Notes: a model not told the origin generated them from the letters alone. A DNA stretch of 64,000 bases from Mycolicibacterium moriokaense (GCF_010726085.1 NZ_AP022560.1:806001-870000), one strand, 5' to 3'. Positions 45,277 to 54,660 are shown, counted from the first letter of the stretch. A program made the numbers and translations.

Positions 45277-46379
45277 TCACCTTCGAAAACGTCACCAAGA
45301 GGTACCCCGACGGCACCGTCGCGGTCGACGATCTGACGCTCGAGGTTCCGGAGGGCACGCTCACGGTCTTCGTCGGTCCGTCGGGCTGCGGTAAGACCAC
45401 CTCGATGCGGATGATCAACCGGATGATCGACCCGACCTCGGGCACGCTCACCGTCGACGGTAAGGACCTCACCAAGGTCGACCCTGTCCAGCTGCGACTC
45501 GGCATCGGCTACGTCATCCAGAGCGCGGGGCTGATGCCACACCTGCGGGTGGTCGACAACGTCGCGACCGTTCCCGTGTTGCGCGGCGAATCACGGCGCA
45601 GCGCACGCAAATCCGCGTTGGGCGTGATGGAACGCGTCGGCCTCGATCCCAAGCTCGCCAACCGCTATCCGGCGCAGCTGTCGGGTGGTCAGCAGCAGCG
45701 CGTGGGGGTCGCCAGGGCGTTGGCCGCCGATCCGCCGATCCTCTTGATGGACGAGCCGTTCAGCGCCGTCGACCCCGTCGTGCGCGAGGATCTGCAGACC
45801 GAAATCCTGCGGCTGCAAAGCGAACTGCGTAAGACGATCGTCTTCGTCACCCACGACATCGACGAAGCGGTCAAGCTCGGCGACAAGGTCGCGGTGTTCG
45901 GCCGCGGCGGAGTGCTGTTGCAGTACGCGGACCCCGCGTTCGTGTTGTCAAACCCGGCGAACGAACACGTCTCGGCATTCGTCGGTGCCGACCGCGGATA
46001 TCGGGGGCTGCAGTTCTTCCACGCGACGGGGCTGCCGCTGCACGAGATCAGCCACGTCGCCGAGGACGACGTCGACAGCGTGTCACTGGGTCAGGGCGAG
46101 TGGGCGCTCGTGATCAAGGAGGGCAAGCCCTACGCGTGGATCAACGCCGAGGGCGTCGACCTGCACCGCAAGGGCAAGGCGCTCTACGACAGCACCATCG
46201 GTGGCGGCTCGTTCTTCCGGCCGGACCACACCCTGCGGCAGGCCATGGACGCCGCGTTGTCCTCACCGAGCGGACTGGGCGTCGCGGTCGACGACGAGGG
46301 CCGGCTGATCGGCGGGGTGCGCGCCGACGACGTCCTCGAGGCACTCAAGGAGCAGCGCCGTATCCCGGAGCTGGGTTAG
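45273..46379 (+). CDS. proV: osmoprotectant ABC transporter, ATPase
   Basis: 368 aa. Walker A FVGPSGCGKTTSMRMIN, signature [16 protein letters not shown], Walker B ILLMDEPFSAVDP, switch THDIDEA. The C-terminal part (about 245-368) holds a CBS-like regulatory domain, as in OpuA-type ATPases that sense ionic strength. ATG at 45273 overlaps the proX stop. Confidence 0.93.
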   Translation: MITFENVTKRYPDGTVAVDDLTLEVPEGTLTVFVGPSGCGKTTSMRMINRMIDPTSGTLTVDGKDLTKVDPVQLRLGIGYVIQSAGLMPHLRVVDNVATVPVLRGESRRSARKSALGVMERVGLDPKLANRYPAQLSGGQQQRVGVARALAADPPILLMDEPFSAVDPVVREDLQTEILRLQSELRKTIVFVTHDIDEAVKLGDKVAVFGRGGVLLQYADPAFVLSNPANEHVSAFVGADRGYRGLQFFHATGLPLHEISHVAEDDVDSVSLGQGEWALVIKEGKPYAWINAEGVDLHRKGKALYDSTIGGGSFFRPDHTLRQAMDAALSSPSGLGVAVDDEGRLIGGVRADDVLEALKEQRRIPELG

Positions 46380-46381
46380 TC

Positions 46382-47047
46382 GTGCGGTATCTGCTGAACC
46401 ACCTCGACGACCTGTGGATGCTGACGCTGATCCACCTGCGACTGTCGCTGATCCCGGTCCTGCTGGGTTTGGTCATCGCAGTGCCGCTCGGCGCGGTCGT
46501 GCAACGGACCACGATGCTGCGACGCATCACGACGCTGACCGCGAGCATCATCTTCACCATCCCGTCGCTCGCGCTGTTCGTCGTGCTGCCGTTGATCATT
46601 CCCACACGCATCCTCGACGAGGCGAACGTGATCGTCGCGCTGACGCTCTACACCGTCGCGCTATTGGTGCGCGCCGTTCCCGAGGCGCTGGACGCGGTGT
46701 CGCCAGCGGTGCTCGACGCCGCCACCGCCGTCGGCTACAAGCCGTTGGTGCGGATGCTGAAAGTTGAACTACCACTGGCGATTCCGGTGCTCATCGCCAG
46801 TCTGCGCGTCGTCGCCGTCACCAACATCTCCATGGTGTCGGTCGGTTCGGTGATCGGCGTCGGCGGTCTCGGCACGTGGTTCACCGAGGGATACCAGGCC
46901 AACAAGAGCGATCAGATCGTGGCCGGCATCATCGCGATCTTCGTGCTGGCGGTCGTCATCGACACGTTGATCATGCTGGCCGGTAAGGCGTTGACGCCCT
47001 GGGCGCGAGCGGGGCGTCCGAGCCGCGTCAAGGCGGTGACCGGATGA
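46382..47047 (+). CDS. proW: osmoprotectant ABC transporter, permease 1
   Basis: 221 aa. Membrane helices with the EAA-type loop EALDAVSPAVLDAATAVGYK preceding LPLAIPVLIASLRVVAVTNI. GTG start 2 bases past the proV stop; its end overlaps the proZ start (ATGA). Confidence 0.92.
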   Translation: MRYLLNHLDDLWMLTLIHLRLSLIPVLLGLVIAVPLGAVVQRTTMLRRITTLTASIIFTIPSLALFVVLPLIIPTRILDEANVIVALTLYTVALLVRAVPEALDAVSPAVLDAATAVGYKPLVRMLKVELPLAIPVLIASLRVVAVTNISMVSVGSVIGVGGLGTWFTEGYQANKSDQIVAGIIAIFVLAVVIDTLIMLAGKALTPWARAGRPSRVKAVTG

Positions 47048-47811
47048 GCCCGATGACCTTCCTGCAGGAAGCGTTGGCGTACATCTTCACCGCGGCCAAC
47101 TGGGGTGGCCCGGCCGGGCTGGGTGCGCGCATCTTCGAGCATCTGCAGTACACGGTGATCGCCGTCGTCTGCTCGGCCCTCATCGCCGTCCCGCTCGGCA
47201 TGCTCATCGGCCACACCGGCCGCGGCACCTTCCTGGTCGTCACGGGGGTCAACGCCCTGCGCGCACTGCCGACCCTCGGCGTGCTCCTGCTCGGTGTCCT
47301 GCTGTGGGGCCTGGGACTGGTGCCGCCCACCGTCGCGCTGATGCTGCTCGGCATCCCGCCGCTGCTCGCGGGCACCTACTCGGGCATCGCCAATGTCGAT
47401 CCAACAGTGGTGGACGCCGCCAGATCGATGGGCATGACCGAGCGGCGAATCCTGCTGCGCGTCGAAACACCGATCGCGATGCCGCTGATTCTCAGCGGTC
47501 TGCGGACTGCGACGCTGCAGGTCGTCGCGACCGCGACCGTCGCGGCGTACGCCAGCCTGGGCGGCCTGGGCCGGTATCTGATCGACGGCATCAAGGTCCG
47601 CGAGTTCTATCTGGCGCTGGTCGGCGCGCTGATGGTGACGGCGCTGGCCTTGGTTCTCGACGGTCTTCTCGCGTTCGCGGTCTGGGTGTCGGCGCCGGGC
47701 GCGGGACGGCTTCGCCGGATGCCGCAGCCGTTGCTCAGCGACGAGGTGGCGCTGGAGTCGCGATCATCGGCGGAACCGGTGTCGGAGCCGAGTCTTCGTC
47801 AATTACGGTAG
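47044..47811 (+). CDS. proZ: osmoprotectant ABC transporter, permease 2
   Basis: 255 aa. Five or six helices; EAA loop region SGIANVDPTVVDAARSMGMT then RILLRVETPIAMPLILSGLR. The C-terminal tail is longer and polar (LSDEVALESRSSAEPVSE). Completes the four-gene importer. Confidence 0.92.
   Translation: MSPMTFLQEALAYIFTAANWGGPAGLGARIFEHLQYTVIAVVCSALIAVPLGMLIGHTGRGTFLVVTGVNALRALPTLGVLLLGVLLWGLGLVPPTVALMLLGIPPLLAGTYSGIANVDPTVVDAARSMGMTERRILLRVETPIAMPLILSGLRTATLQVVATATVAAYASLGGLGRYLIDGIKVREFYLALVGALMVTALALVLDGLLAFAVWVSAPGAGRLRRMPQPLLSDEVALESRSSAEPVSEPSLRQLR
47804..47809 (+). promoter_or_regulatory. putative leaderless -10 box (TACGGT)
   Basis: TACGGT overlaps the end of proZ and ends 6 bases before the GTG at 47816, giving the next gene its own promoter. 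Confidence 0.45.
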
Positions 47812-47815
47812 ATGA

Positions 47816-48412
47816 GTGAGTGAAGCAGCGCGCTCGGAGCAGCAGGCGTCGTGGCCGGCAACTCTGACCTGGCGTGCGCACGATGAGCCCCGGATGGAGT
47901 CGGTGCGGGTGCAGCTCTCGGGCAACCGCATCAAGGCCTACGGCCGGATCGTCGCCGCCGCCACCCCGTCGCATCCCGCCTTCTCCGCGTCCTATGACCT
48001 GGTGACCGACGAAACCGGCGCCACCAAGCGGCTGTCGATGACCGTGACGCTCGCCGAGCGGGAACGCCAGCTGTCGATCGCGCGGGACGAGGAGAACATG
48101 TGGCTCGTCCAGCAGCACACCGGCGAGACCAGCCGGGCCGCCTACGGGGGTGCGCTGGACGTCGACGTGGTCTTCAGCCCGTTCTTCAACGCCCTGCCCA
48201 TCCGGCGCACCGGGCTGTACGAGCGCAACGAGTCCGTGGTCCTGCCGGTGGTGTACGTCCGCTTGCCCGAGCTCTCGGTCGAGGAAGTGACGATCAGCTA
48301 CAGCAGTGCCCCGGGGGGCATCAAGCTGCACTCGCCGGTCGCCGAGACCACGGTGACCGTCGACTCCGAGGGGTTCATCCTCGACTATCCAGGGTTGGCA
48401 GAGCGGATCTGA
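47816..48412 (+). CDS. putative glycolipid-binding protein (DUF1089, Rv3755c-like)
   Basis: 198 aa. PF06475-type features: [57 protein letters not shown] and [18 protein letters not shown] beta-rich lipocalin-like fold that binds glycolipid in a Pseudomonas homologue; no enzyme activity is known. No signal peptide. Its last 38 bases overlap the convergent tyrA gene. Confidence 0.87.
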   Translation: MSEAARSEQQASWPATLTWRAHDEPRMESVRVQLSGNRIKAYGRIVAAATPSHPAFSASYDLVTDETGATKRLSMTVTLAERERQLSIARDEENMWLVQQHTGETSRAAYGGALDVDVVFSPFFNALPIRRTGLYERNESVVLPVVYVRLPELSVEEVTISYSSAPGGIKLHSPVAETTVTVDSEGFILDYPGLAERI

Positions 48413-49334
48413 TCACCCCGCCGGCCCTGCCCTCGGCGGCCAGTGCCTCGCGCCAGTTGTCCTCCCCGACGACGATGGTCACGATCTCGGGCCTGCGGAA
48501 GCTGTCGTAGCGAACCCTCGCGGCGTGGCCCGCGTCGACGAGTTCGGTCAGCGGGCTGCCCTCGGCGAGTGCGGTGCGGGCCAGGTTGAGCAGGTCGAGG
48601 GTCCGGTCGAGGACGGGCAGCACCTGATCGGCGTTGGCCTCGCACATGGCGCGGACGAGATCGGGTGCGGTGGCCGCGACGCGCGTCCCGTCGCGGAACG
48701 ACCCGGCGGCCAGCGCGAACGCCAGCGGCACCTCACCGGCCGTCGCGGCGAGCGCTTCCGCCAGCAGGTGCGGCAGGTGCGAGATCGTCGCGGCGGCGGC
48801 GTCGTGCTCGTCCGAGCGGGCGGGCACCACCACGGCGCCGCAGTCCAGCGCCAGGTTCATCACCAGCGTCCAGATGTCGGGGTCGACGTGGTCGTCGACG
48901 CTGATCACCCAGGGTGCACCGACGAACAACCGGGCGTTCCCCGCCGCCCAGCCGGACTCCGCGGTGCCCGCCATCGGATGACCGCCGACGAAGCGGTCGA
49001 GCAGGCCGACGGCGCGGACCTCGTCCAGGACGCACGTTTTCACGCTGGTGACGTCGGTCAGCGGGCATTGCGGTGCCAGATCGCGGATGTGGCCCAGCAT
49101 CTGCGCCAGGGCAGGCACCGGCACGGCGAGCACGATCAGCGCGTCGCCCGCCGCGGCCCGGGTCAACGCTGCGTCGAGGTCCTCGGTGGCGTCGAAACCC
49201 TCGGCCGTCGCGGCTTGGACGGCCTCCATCGAGCGGTTGTAGCCGAAGACCTCGCGTCCAGCGGCCGCGGCGGCGCGCATCACGGAGCCGCCGATCAGGC
49301 CGAGCCCGATCACGCAGACCGGTGTGTTCGTCAC
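48375..49334 (-). CDS. tyrA: prephenate dehydrogenase
   Basis: 319 aa (Rv3754-like). NAD-binding [20 protein letters not shown] at the N-terminus, substrate motif [13 protein letters not shown] with the catalytic His, and helical dimerisation domain. Converts prephenate to 4-hydroxyphenylpyruvate for tyrosine. The GTG at 49334 gives [10 protein letters not shown]; an ATG six codons upstream is possible. The 3' end overlaps the neighbouring gene on the other strand. Confidence 0.93.
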   Translation of the reverse strand: MTNTPVCVIGLGLIGGSVMRAAAAAGREVFGYNRSMEAVQAATAEGFDATEDLDAALTRAAAGDALIVLAVPVPALAQMLGHIRDLAPQCPLTDVTSVKTCVLDEVRAVGLLDRFVGGHPMAGTAESGWAAGNARLFVGAPWVISVDDHVDPDIWTLVMNLALDCGAVVVPARSDEHDAAAATISHLPHLLAEALAATAGEVPLAFALAAGSFRDGTRVAATAPDLVRAMCEANADQVLPVLDRTLDLLNLARTALAEGSPLTELVDAGHAARVRYDSFRRPEIVTIVVGEDNWREALAAEGRAGGVIRSALPTLDSRG

Positions 49335-49413
49335 CCTTCCACCCTGGCACATCCCTGGTAACGCGCGGCATCAGCCATGCTGCGGATTTCTGGTCAATCC
49401 CCTGGTCGGCGAC

Positions 49414-49419
49414 TACCGT
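49414..49419 (+). promoter_or_regulatory. putative leaderless -10 box (TACCGT)
   Basis: TACCGT ends 8 bases before the ATG at 49428, consistent with a short-leader or leaderless transcript for the tadA operon. Confidence 0.4.
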
Positions 49420-49427
49420 TGGCCCCC

Positions 49428-49949
49428 ATGGGAGCACAGCGTGCCGCAGCGTCGAAGCAGGCCGCCGACCGCCCGGACGGATTCGGCGTGGCTGTGATTC
49501 GTGAGGACGGTAAGTGGCGATGCGCCGCGATGCGCTCAGCGGCGCTGACCAGTCTGTCCGCCGCCGAGACCGAGCTTCGCGAAATACGCAGTGCGGGAGC
49601 GGTCTTCGGGCTGCTCGACGTTGACGACGAGTTTTTCGTGATTCTGCGACCTGCCCCGGCCGGGACGCGGATGTTGCTTTCGGATGCCACCGCGGCGCTG
49701 GACTACGACATCGCCGCGGAAGTGCTGGAGAAGCTGGACAACGACATCAGCGAGGACGATCTGGATCCCGACGAGCCGTTCGAGGAGGGCGATCTCGGCC
49801 TGCTCTCGGACATCGGCCTGCCAGATGCGGTGCTGGCCGTCATCCTCGACGAGTCGGATTTGTACGCCGACGAGCAGATCGGGCGGATCGCGCGCGAGAT
49901 GGGGTTCGCCGACGAACTGTCGGCGGTGCTCGACCGTCTCGGCCGGTGA
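49428..49949 (+). CDS. tRNA adenosine deaminase-associated protein (Rv3753c-like)
   Basis: 173 aa, acidic. Typical stretches: DGFGVAVIREDGKWRCAAM, GAVFGLLDVDDEFFVILRP, and a highly acidic loop EDDLDPDEPFEEGDLGLLSD. Conserved in actinobacteria immediately before tadA (17 bases gap here) but with no established activity; it may assist TadA. Confidence 0.88.
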   Translation: MGAQRAAASKQAADRPDGFGVAVIREDGKWRCAAMRSAALTSLSAAETELREIRSAGAVFGLLDVDDEFFVILRPAPAGTRMLLSDATAALDYDIAAEVLEKLDNDISEDDLDPDEPFEEGDLGLLSDIGLPDAVLAVILDESDLYADEQIGRIAREMGFADELSAVLDRLGR

Positions 49950-49965
49950 GCCGGTTATTGCACTG

Positions 49966-50415
49966 GTGACCGACGAGGACCTGGTCCGGGCCGCGATGGA
50001 CGCGGCGGCGGGTGCCGGACCGCGGGACGTCCCGATCGGCGCGGTCGTGTGGGCCGCCGACGGCACCGAGCTGGCGCGGGCGGCCAACGCCCGTGAGGAG
50101 ACGGGTGATCCGACGGCGCACGCCGAGATCCTGGCCATGCGGGCGGCCGCGGAGGTGCTCGGCGACGGCTGGCGACTGGAGGGCACGACGCTGGCGGTGA
50201 CGGTCGAACCCTGCACGATGTGCGCCGGGGCGCTGGTGATGGCGCGGGTCGCACGGCTGGTGTTCGGGGCGTGGGAACCCAAGACCGGGGCGGTCGGCTC
50301 GCTGTGGGACGTGGTGCGCGACCGGCGTCTGACGCACCGCCCGGATGTGCGCGGGGGAGTGCTGGCTGCCGAGTGTGCGGCGCCGCTGGAGGCGTTCTTC
50401 GCCAGCCAGCGGTGA
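49966..50415 (+). CDS. tadA: tRNA-specific adenosine deaminase
   Basis: 149 aa. Zinc-deaminase motifs TAHAEILAMR (catalytic Glu) and EPCTMCAGALVMAR are intact. Converts A34 to inosine in tRNA-Arg(ACG), a gene for which is present at 33988-34060 in this window. GTG start at 49966; co-transcribed with the preceding gene. Confidence 0.94.
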   Translation: MTDEDLVRAAMDAAAGAGPRDVPIGAVVWAADGTELARAANAREETGDPTAHAEILAMRAAAEVLGDGWRLEGTTLAVTVEPCTMCAGALVMARVARLVFGAWEPKTGAVGSLWDVVRDRRLTHRPDVRGGVLAAECAAPLEAFFASQR

Positions 50416-50419
50416 GGTT

Positions 50420-50722
50420 TTAGTTGGAGGCGTACTTCGGGCAGAAGTACAGCGGAGCGCCGGCCATGATGTAGTTCGACAGGCCTTGATCCTTGGTGAT
50501 GACGTCCAGGCGAGCGACGATGGTATCCAGATCAAGACCCTGGTCGTATTGGGCGCACACGTTCTTGGCGAGGGTGGTCAAGGTGGCGCAGTCGCCCGGA
50601 TATCCCGCTCTGGCCAGGCTCGTGCAGTACTCGGAATCGGGGGCGGCGACGGCGCTCGGCGCGTGAACGAGCGACGCGATTGCCCCGGAGATCGCCAGGG
50701 CTGCGAGCACAGTGATCTTCAT
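50420..50722 (-). CDS. secreted DUF732 protein
   Basis: 100 aa. Signal peptide MKITVLAALAISGAIASLVH with likely cleavage after AVAA, mature part with four Cys (EYCTSLARAGYPGDC; KNVCAQYDQG; LYFCPKY) as in DUF732. AGAAAGGTGGG precedes the ATG. Small secreted proteins of this family are common in mycobacteria; function unknown. Confidence 0.85.
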   Translation of the reverse strand: MKITVLAALAISGAIASLVHAPSAVAAPDSEYCTSLARAGYPGDCATLTTLAKNVCAQYDQGLDLDTIVARLDVITKDQGLSNYIMAGAPLYFCPKYASN

Positions 50723-50839
50723 TGCCCACCTTTCTAGCGGCTGGCTACCCGGTTAGGTGGCTGGCCACGCGTGACCGACATGCGTCGATTCGGTCTCGAA
50801 AGCTCTTTGACTCTCGGCTATGGGGACATGACCGAGCTA

Positions 50840-50865
50840 GCGGCGTCATCAAATGATGACGCCGC
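50840..50865. promoter_or_regulatory. 26-bp near-perfect dyad, operator candidate
   Basis: GCGGCGTCATCA and TGATGACGCCGC are exact complements around a central AA. The 2-base centre is too short for an RNA hairpin loop and there is no U-run, which favours a protein-binding site. It lies between the DUF732 gene (minus) and tRNA-Ser (plus). Confidence 0.5.
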
Positions 50866-50923
50866 CGGCCGTGATTATGTGACGGTTTGGGCGCTCGGCA
50901 CCCTCGTCGGTAAGCTGCCACAC

Positions 50924-51014
50924 GGTGGCGTGTCCGAGCGGCCTAAGGAGCACGCCTCGAAAGCGTGTGTGGGGTAACCCCCCACCGAGGGTTCAAATCC
51001 CTCCGCCACCGCCA
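50924..51014 (+). tRNA. tRNA-Ser (anticodon CGA)
   Basis: 91 bases with CCA. Acceptor GGTGGCG/CGCCACC, anticodon loop CTCGAAA, long variable arm GTGGGGTAACCCCCCAC, T loop GTTCAAATC. Confidence 0.95.
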
Positions 51015-51120
51015 TAACTTCCCGACGCAGGTGTTCACCGGCCTCGGTCTGTGTGAGACCCGTCGATAGCTTTGCCGAAATGTGGTCGCTGGCACATGAC
51101 CGGACACGGGTTCCCGATCG

Positions 51121-51219
51121 ATTTCTGCCAACCAAGCATCAATTTCTGCCACCGGAATTATTCCGCTGACCTGCGCTGTTCCTTCAACTATGCCGGTTCG
51201 AAACAACACAGAACCGGCA
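51121..51219 (+). promoter_or_regulatory. repeat-rich control region of the 54-aa secreted peptide
   Basis: Direct repeats ATTTCTGCCA at 51121-51130 and 51142-51151 (21 bases apart, two helical turns), then palindrome CGGAATTATTCCG at 51153-51165, then a 9-bp stem TGCCGGTTC/GAACCGGCA at 51191-51219 with an 11-base loop, close to the start codon at 51249. Suggests a repeat-binding activator or repressor plus a leader hairpin. Confidence 0.5.
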
Positions 51220-51248
51220 GAAGCGGAAACACAGAAGAAGGTATCGAA

Positions 51249-51413
51249 ATGAAGAAGTTCGGATTCGCTGCCATCGTTGCCAGCGGTCTCGCCGCGGCGG
51301 TTTTGGGATTGGCCGGTCCGGCGCAAGCCGACCTGGGCCACCACGGTTGGGTGCTCGACAACCACCAGAGTGCCACCACCGACACGACCCCGAGGTTCGG
51401 CAACGGTCGCTGA
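51249..51413 (+). CDS. 54-aa secreted peptide
   Basis: MKKFGFAAIVASGLAAAVLG is a clear signal peptide with likely cleavage after AQA, leaving about 26 residues (DLGHHGWVLDNHQSA and on). AGAAGAAGG lies about 7-10 bases before the ATG. The mature peptide is His-rich and has no Cys. Not a family I recognise by name. A strong intrinsic terminator follows 20 bases downstream, so this is a one-gene transcription unit. Confidence 0.75.
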   Translation: MKKFGFAAIVASGLAAAVLGLAGPAQADLGHHGWVLDNHQSATTDTTPRFGNGR

Positions 51414-51433
51414 CACAGCAGCTCGACCAGGAA

Positions 51434-51460
51434 GGGGCACCCAGTTCGGGTGCCCCTTTC
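51434..51460 (+). terminator. intrinsic terminator after the secreted peptide gene
   Basis: Perfect 9-bp stem GGGGCACCC/GGGTGCCCC with a 5-base loop AGTTC, followed by TTTCTTGT. Confidence 0.85.
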
Positions 51461-51580
51461 TTGTCGCCCAAAGTCGCGGGCGGGCCGGGCAATTCGCGTC
51501 CGAATAGGGACAGTGCATACTGGCCAGTGATGTGGTCCAGCAGCGGGCTCAAAGATTCGACCATCTTGGGGGCTTGACTG

Positions 51581-53824
51581 TTGCCTTTTGCCGAAGACTT
51601 TGTGCCGGTCGGTACGCCCGTCGATCTCGACAACTGCGCGCGCGAGCCGATCCACATTCCCGGCAGTGTCCAACCCCGCGGTGTGCTGGCCGTGGTGCGG
51701 GAGTCCGACTTCGAGGTACGGCAGGTCAGCGCCAACGTCGCGGACCTTCTCGCACGCCCCGCGGAAAGCGTTCTGGGGCAGCACCTGTCATCGCTGATCG
51801 GTTTCGACGAGGCGACCCGCGTCGAACAGGCGACGTCGGCGCCCGGTGATCTACGCCAACGCAACCCGCTCGAATGCGTCATCGACGTGGCAGGTGAGCC
51901 TCTTGCGTTCGACGTCATCCTGCATCGCGAGCCGGGCGGCGTGCTGCTTGTCGAGGTCGAAATCGCCTACGGCGAACGGCCGTTCTCCTTCCCGAACACC
52001 TATCTGGCCGTGCGCAGTTCGATCGACGAACTAAACCGCGCCGCCACCCTGACCGAGCTCTACGACGCCACCGCGCGCTCGGTCCGCGAGCTCACCGGCT
52101 TCGACCGCGTGATGGTGTACCGCTACGACGAGCAGTACAACGGCGAGGTCGTCGCCGAGGCCAAGCGTGACGAGCTCAACCCGTTCCTGGGTCTGCACTA
52201 CCCGGCGTCCGACATCCCGGCGCAGGCTCGCGCGTTGTACGAGAAGAACTGGCTGCGGCTCATCGACGACGTCGGCTACACGCCGTCGCCGCTGCTGCCC
52301 GCGGTCGACCCGGATCGGGGCGAGCCGACCGACCTGACACACGCGACGCTGCGCAGCGTTTCGCCGATCCACATCGAGTACCTGCAGAACATGGGTGTGC
52401 AGGCCTCGATGTCGATCTCGCTGCTGCGGCACGGCCGGCTGTGGGGACTGATCGCGTGCCATCACTACGCCGGTCCGCATCTCCCGCCGTTCGGGACCAG
52501 GGCGGCCGCCGAATTCCTCGGCTCGACCCTGTCGCTGCGACTCGTCGACCAGTTCGAGGACGAACAACTGCACAAGCGGCTGGCCGCGCAGGCCGTCCTG
52601 AGCAAGCTCACCGCCGCCACGCTGGACGACAGTGAATCGCTGACCGCGGTGCTGCTCGGCGCTCCCGACCTTCTCGACCTCGTGCCCGCCGACGGCGCCG
52701 TGGTCAACATCGGCGGCGAGTACCAGGCACTGGGGTCGGTGCCGCCGCAGGACGCGGTGGCCGCCGTCGCGGCATGGGCGCGTGACGCGGGCGACGAGAT
52801 CGCCAGCAGCGAGTCGCTGTCCCGGGAGTTGCCGGACCTCGACCTCGATCCGCAGCTGACCTCCGGTGCGCTGGCGATCAACCTGCCAGACGGGCAGTAT
52901 GCGATCTGGTTTCGAAGCGAGGTGCTGCGTTCCGTCGACTGGGGCGGCGACCCGCACAACAAGGCGATCGCGACCAGCGAAGGCGACCAGGTTCGGCTGA
53001 GTCCACGCAAGTCCTTCGATCGGTGGCGCGAGATCGTGCATCGCTGCTCCGAGCCGTGGGTGACGACCGAGGTCGAATCCGCCGAGTCGCTGCGGCGACA
53101 CCTCGTCGAATCGCTGTACCGCCGCACCCGGGGTGCGCTTCGCGTCGCGGAGACCCTGCAGCGCAGCCTGTTGCCGACGTCGATACCCACCGTCGACGGC
53201 TGGCAGCTGTCTGCGCACTATGAACCCGCCGTCGGGGGGCGCGTCGGCGGCGACTGGTACGACGCGTTCGAGACTCGCGACGGTCGGTTGATCGTGTTGA
53301 TCGGGGACGTCGCGGGTCATGGCATGGCCGCCGCCGGAACGATGGCGCAGGTGCGAAATGCGTTGCGCGCGTATCTGTTCACCGGTGACACCCCCGCCGA
53401 AGCGCTCGATCGGCTCAACGATTTCTGCCTGCACATGGTCTCGCGCGCGTTCGTCACCGTGATCATCGCGCGCGTCGATCTGGGGTCGGGGTCGGTTGAA
53501 GCGGCGTGCGCCGGCCACCTGATCCCGTACATCACCCGACCAGGACAGGTGGCTGTCCCCGCGCCCGTCCGGTTGTCGCCGCCGATCGGAGCGATCGGTA
53601 CGACGTATGACGCGAGCACCTTCGCGATCGCACCCGGCCAGGGTTTGGTGATGTTCTCCGACGGCCTCGTGGAACGGCGCGATGAGCCGATCGACGACGG
53701 CATCGAGCGGTTGGCCGAAACACTCGGTGGCGCAGCCGATTCGACGGCGACCTGGATCTCGACGGCGATGGCGTCGAGCGAAACCGACGACGACGTCACC
53801 ATCGTGACCCTCCGCCGTCTCTAG
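51581..53824 (+). CDS. bacteriophytochrome with SpoIIE/PP2C phosphatase output
   Basis: 747 aa: PAS (about 10-120), GAF (135-320), PHY (330-510), linker helix, SpoIIE phosphatase (535-747). The bilin-attaching Cys19 is in DNCAREPIHIPG; Asp211 (YPASDIP) and His264 (SPIHIEYLQNMG) are spaced 53 apart as in Deinococcus BphP; the PHY tongue has PRKSF and WGGDP. The output has GGRVGGDWYDAF and IGDVAGHGMAAAGTMAQ. It should photoconvert in red/far-red light and dephosphorylate an anti-sigma antagonist. TTG start at 51581 is supported by GGGGG 8 bases upstream. No heme oxygenase gene for the bilin is seen here. Confidence 0.93.
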   Translation: MPFAEDFVPVGTPVDLDNCAREPIHIPGSVQPRGVLAVVRESDFEVRQVSANVADLLARPAESVLGQHLSSLIGFDEATRVEQATSAPGDLRQRNPLECVIDVAGEPLAFDVILHREPGGVLLVEVEIAYGERPFSFPNTYLAVRSSIDELNRAATLTELYDATARSVRELTGFDRVMVYRYDEQYNGEVVAEAKRDELNPFLGLHYPASDIPAQARALYEKNWLRLIDDVGYTPSPLLPAVDPDRGEPTDLTHATLRSVSPIHIEYLQNMGVQASMSISLLRHGRLWGLIACHHYAGPHLPPFGTRAAAEFLGSTLSLRLVDQFEDEQLHKRLAAQAVLSKLTAATLDDSESLTAVLLGAPDLLDLVPADGAVVNIGGEYQALGSVPPQDAVAAVAAWARDAGDEIASSESLSRELPDLDLDPQLTSGALAINLPDGQYAIWFRSEVLRSVDWGGDPHNKAIATSEGDQVRLSPRKSFDRWREIVHRCSEPWVTTEVESAESLRRHLVESLYRRTRGALRVAETLQRSLLPTSIPTVDGWQLSAHYEPAVGGRVGGDWYDAFETRDGRLIVLIGDVAGHGMAAAGTMAQVRNALRAYLFTGDTPAEALDRLNDFCLHMVSRAFVTVIIARVDLGSGSVEAACAGHLIPYITRPGQVAVPAPVRLSPPIGAIGTTYDASTFAIAPGQGLVMFSDGLVERRDEPIDDGIERLAETLGGAADSTATWISTAMASSETDDDVTIVTLRRL

Positions 53825-53840
53825 GCCGTCGGCCCGCGCG

Positions 53841-54660
53841 GTGTTCGGTCCGATCGTGGCGCATCGGGTGATTCAATGGGGTACCGGCACGGTCGGCGGC
53901 GAGATCGTCACCGCCATTCTCGACCACGACTACGATCTCGAGCTCGTCGGCGCACTCGTGTACTCCGAGACCAAGAACGGCGTCGACATCGGCACGCTCG
54001 TCGACCGTGAGCCGATCGGCGTCACCGCGACCACCGACGTCGGCCAGATCCTGGACCTTGACGCCGACTGCGTCATCTACACGCCCCGCACCGCGGCGTT
54101 CGACGACGTATGCCGACTGCTGGAGAGCGGCAAAAACGTTGTCACGACTGCCTTTCTGTTCCATCCCGCACGGATCGAGCCTGGGGACCGCGACCGCGTC
54201 CTCGCCGCCTGCGAGAAGGGCGCCAGCTCCGTACACGGCAGCGGTATCAACCCCGGCAACCTCTCCGGTGTACTCCGTGGAGGCCATCCCCGCCGAACAG
54301 GATCACCAGATCTTCGACCATCTACTGGCCGCGGGCACGACGGCCGGGCAGCGCTGGAACTGGGTGGGGCGCCGAAACGGAGAAGCACTCATCGAGATCG
54401 AAACGCTGTGGACGGTGGGCGGCGAGTACCCCGGCCACTGGCCCAAGCCCGCGCACGGTTGGACGCTCACCATCGAAGGCGATCCGTCGATGCGCACCCA
54501 CTCCATGTCGCTGGCCAGCTTCACCCGCGACGCCACCATAGAAGAACACGTGCGCTCGGCCAGTGTCGCGACGGGAATGCAGATCCTCAATGCGGTGCCC
54601 GCCGTGTGCGAGGCGCCACCCGGATTCGCGTCGACGCTGCCGTTAATTCGTAGTCATACG
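53841..54660 (+). pseudogene. dihydrodipicolinate-reductase-like NAD(P)-binding protein, broken
   Basis: Frame 1 (GTG 53841 to about 54270) has VIQWGTGTVGGEIVTAILDH, CVIYTPRTAAFDDVCRLLES and HGSGINPGNLSGVL. The C-terminal part (EAIPAEQDHQIFDHLLAAG, WTVGGEYPGHWPKP, EGDPSMRTHSMSLASF) is in another frame. Family members have about 350 aa; the two parts total about 270, so roughly 80-100 central residues are missing besides the frame change. Sits in the middle of the signalling island and is presumably a leftover. Confidence 0.75.

Noticed and set aside
50771..50977. Small open frame before and through tRNA-Ser(CGA)
   Set aside because: It reads into the tRNA and covers the 26-bp dyad; no coding signature or ribosome binding site.
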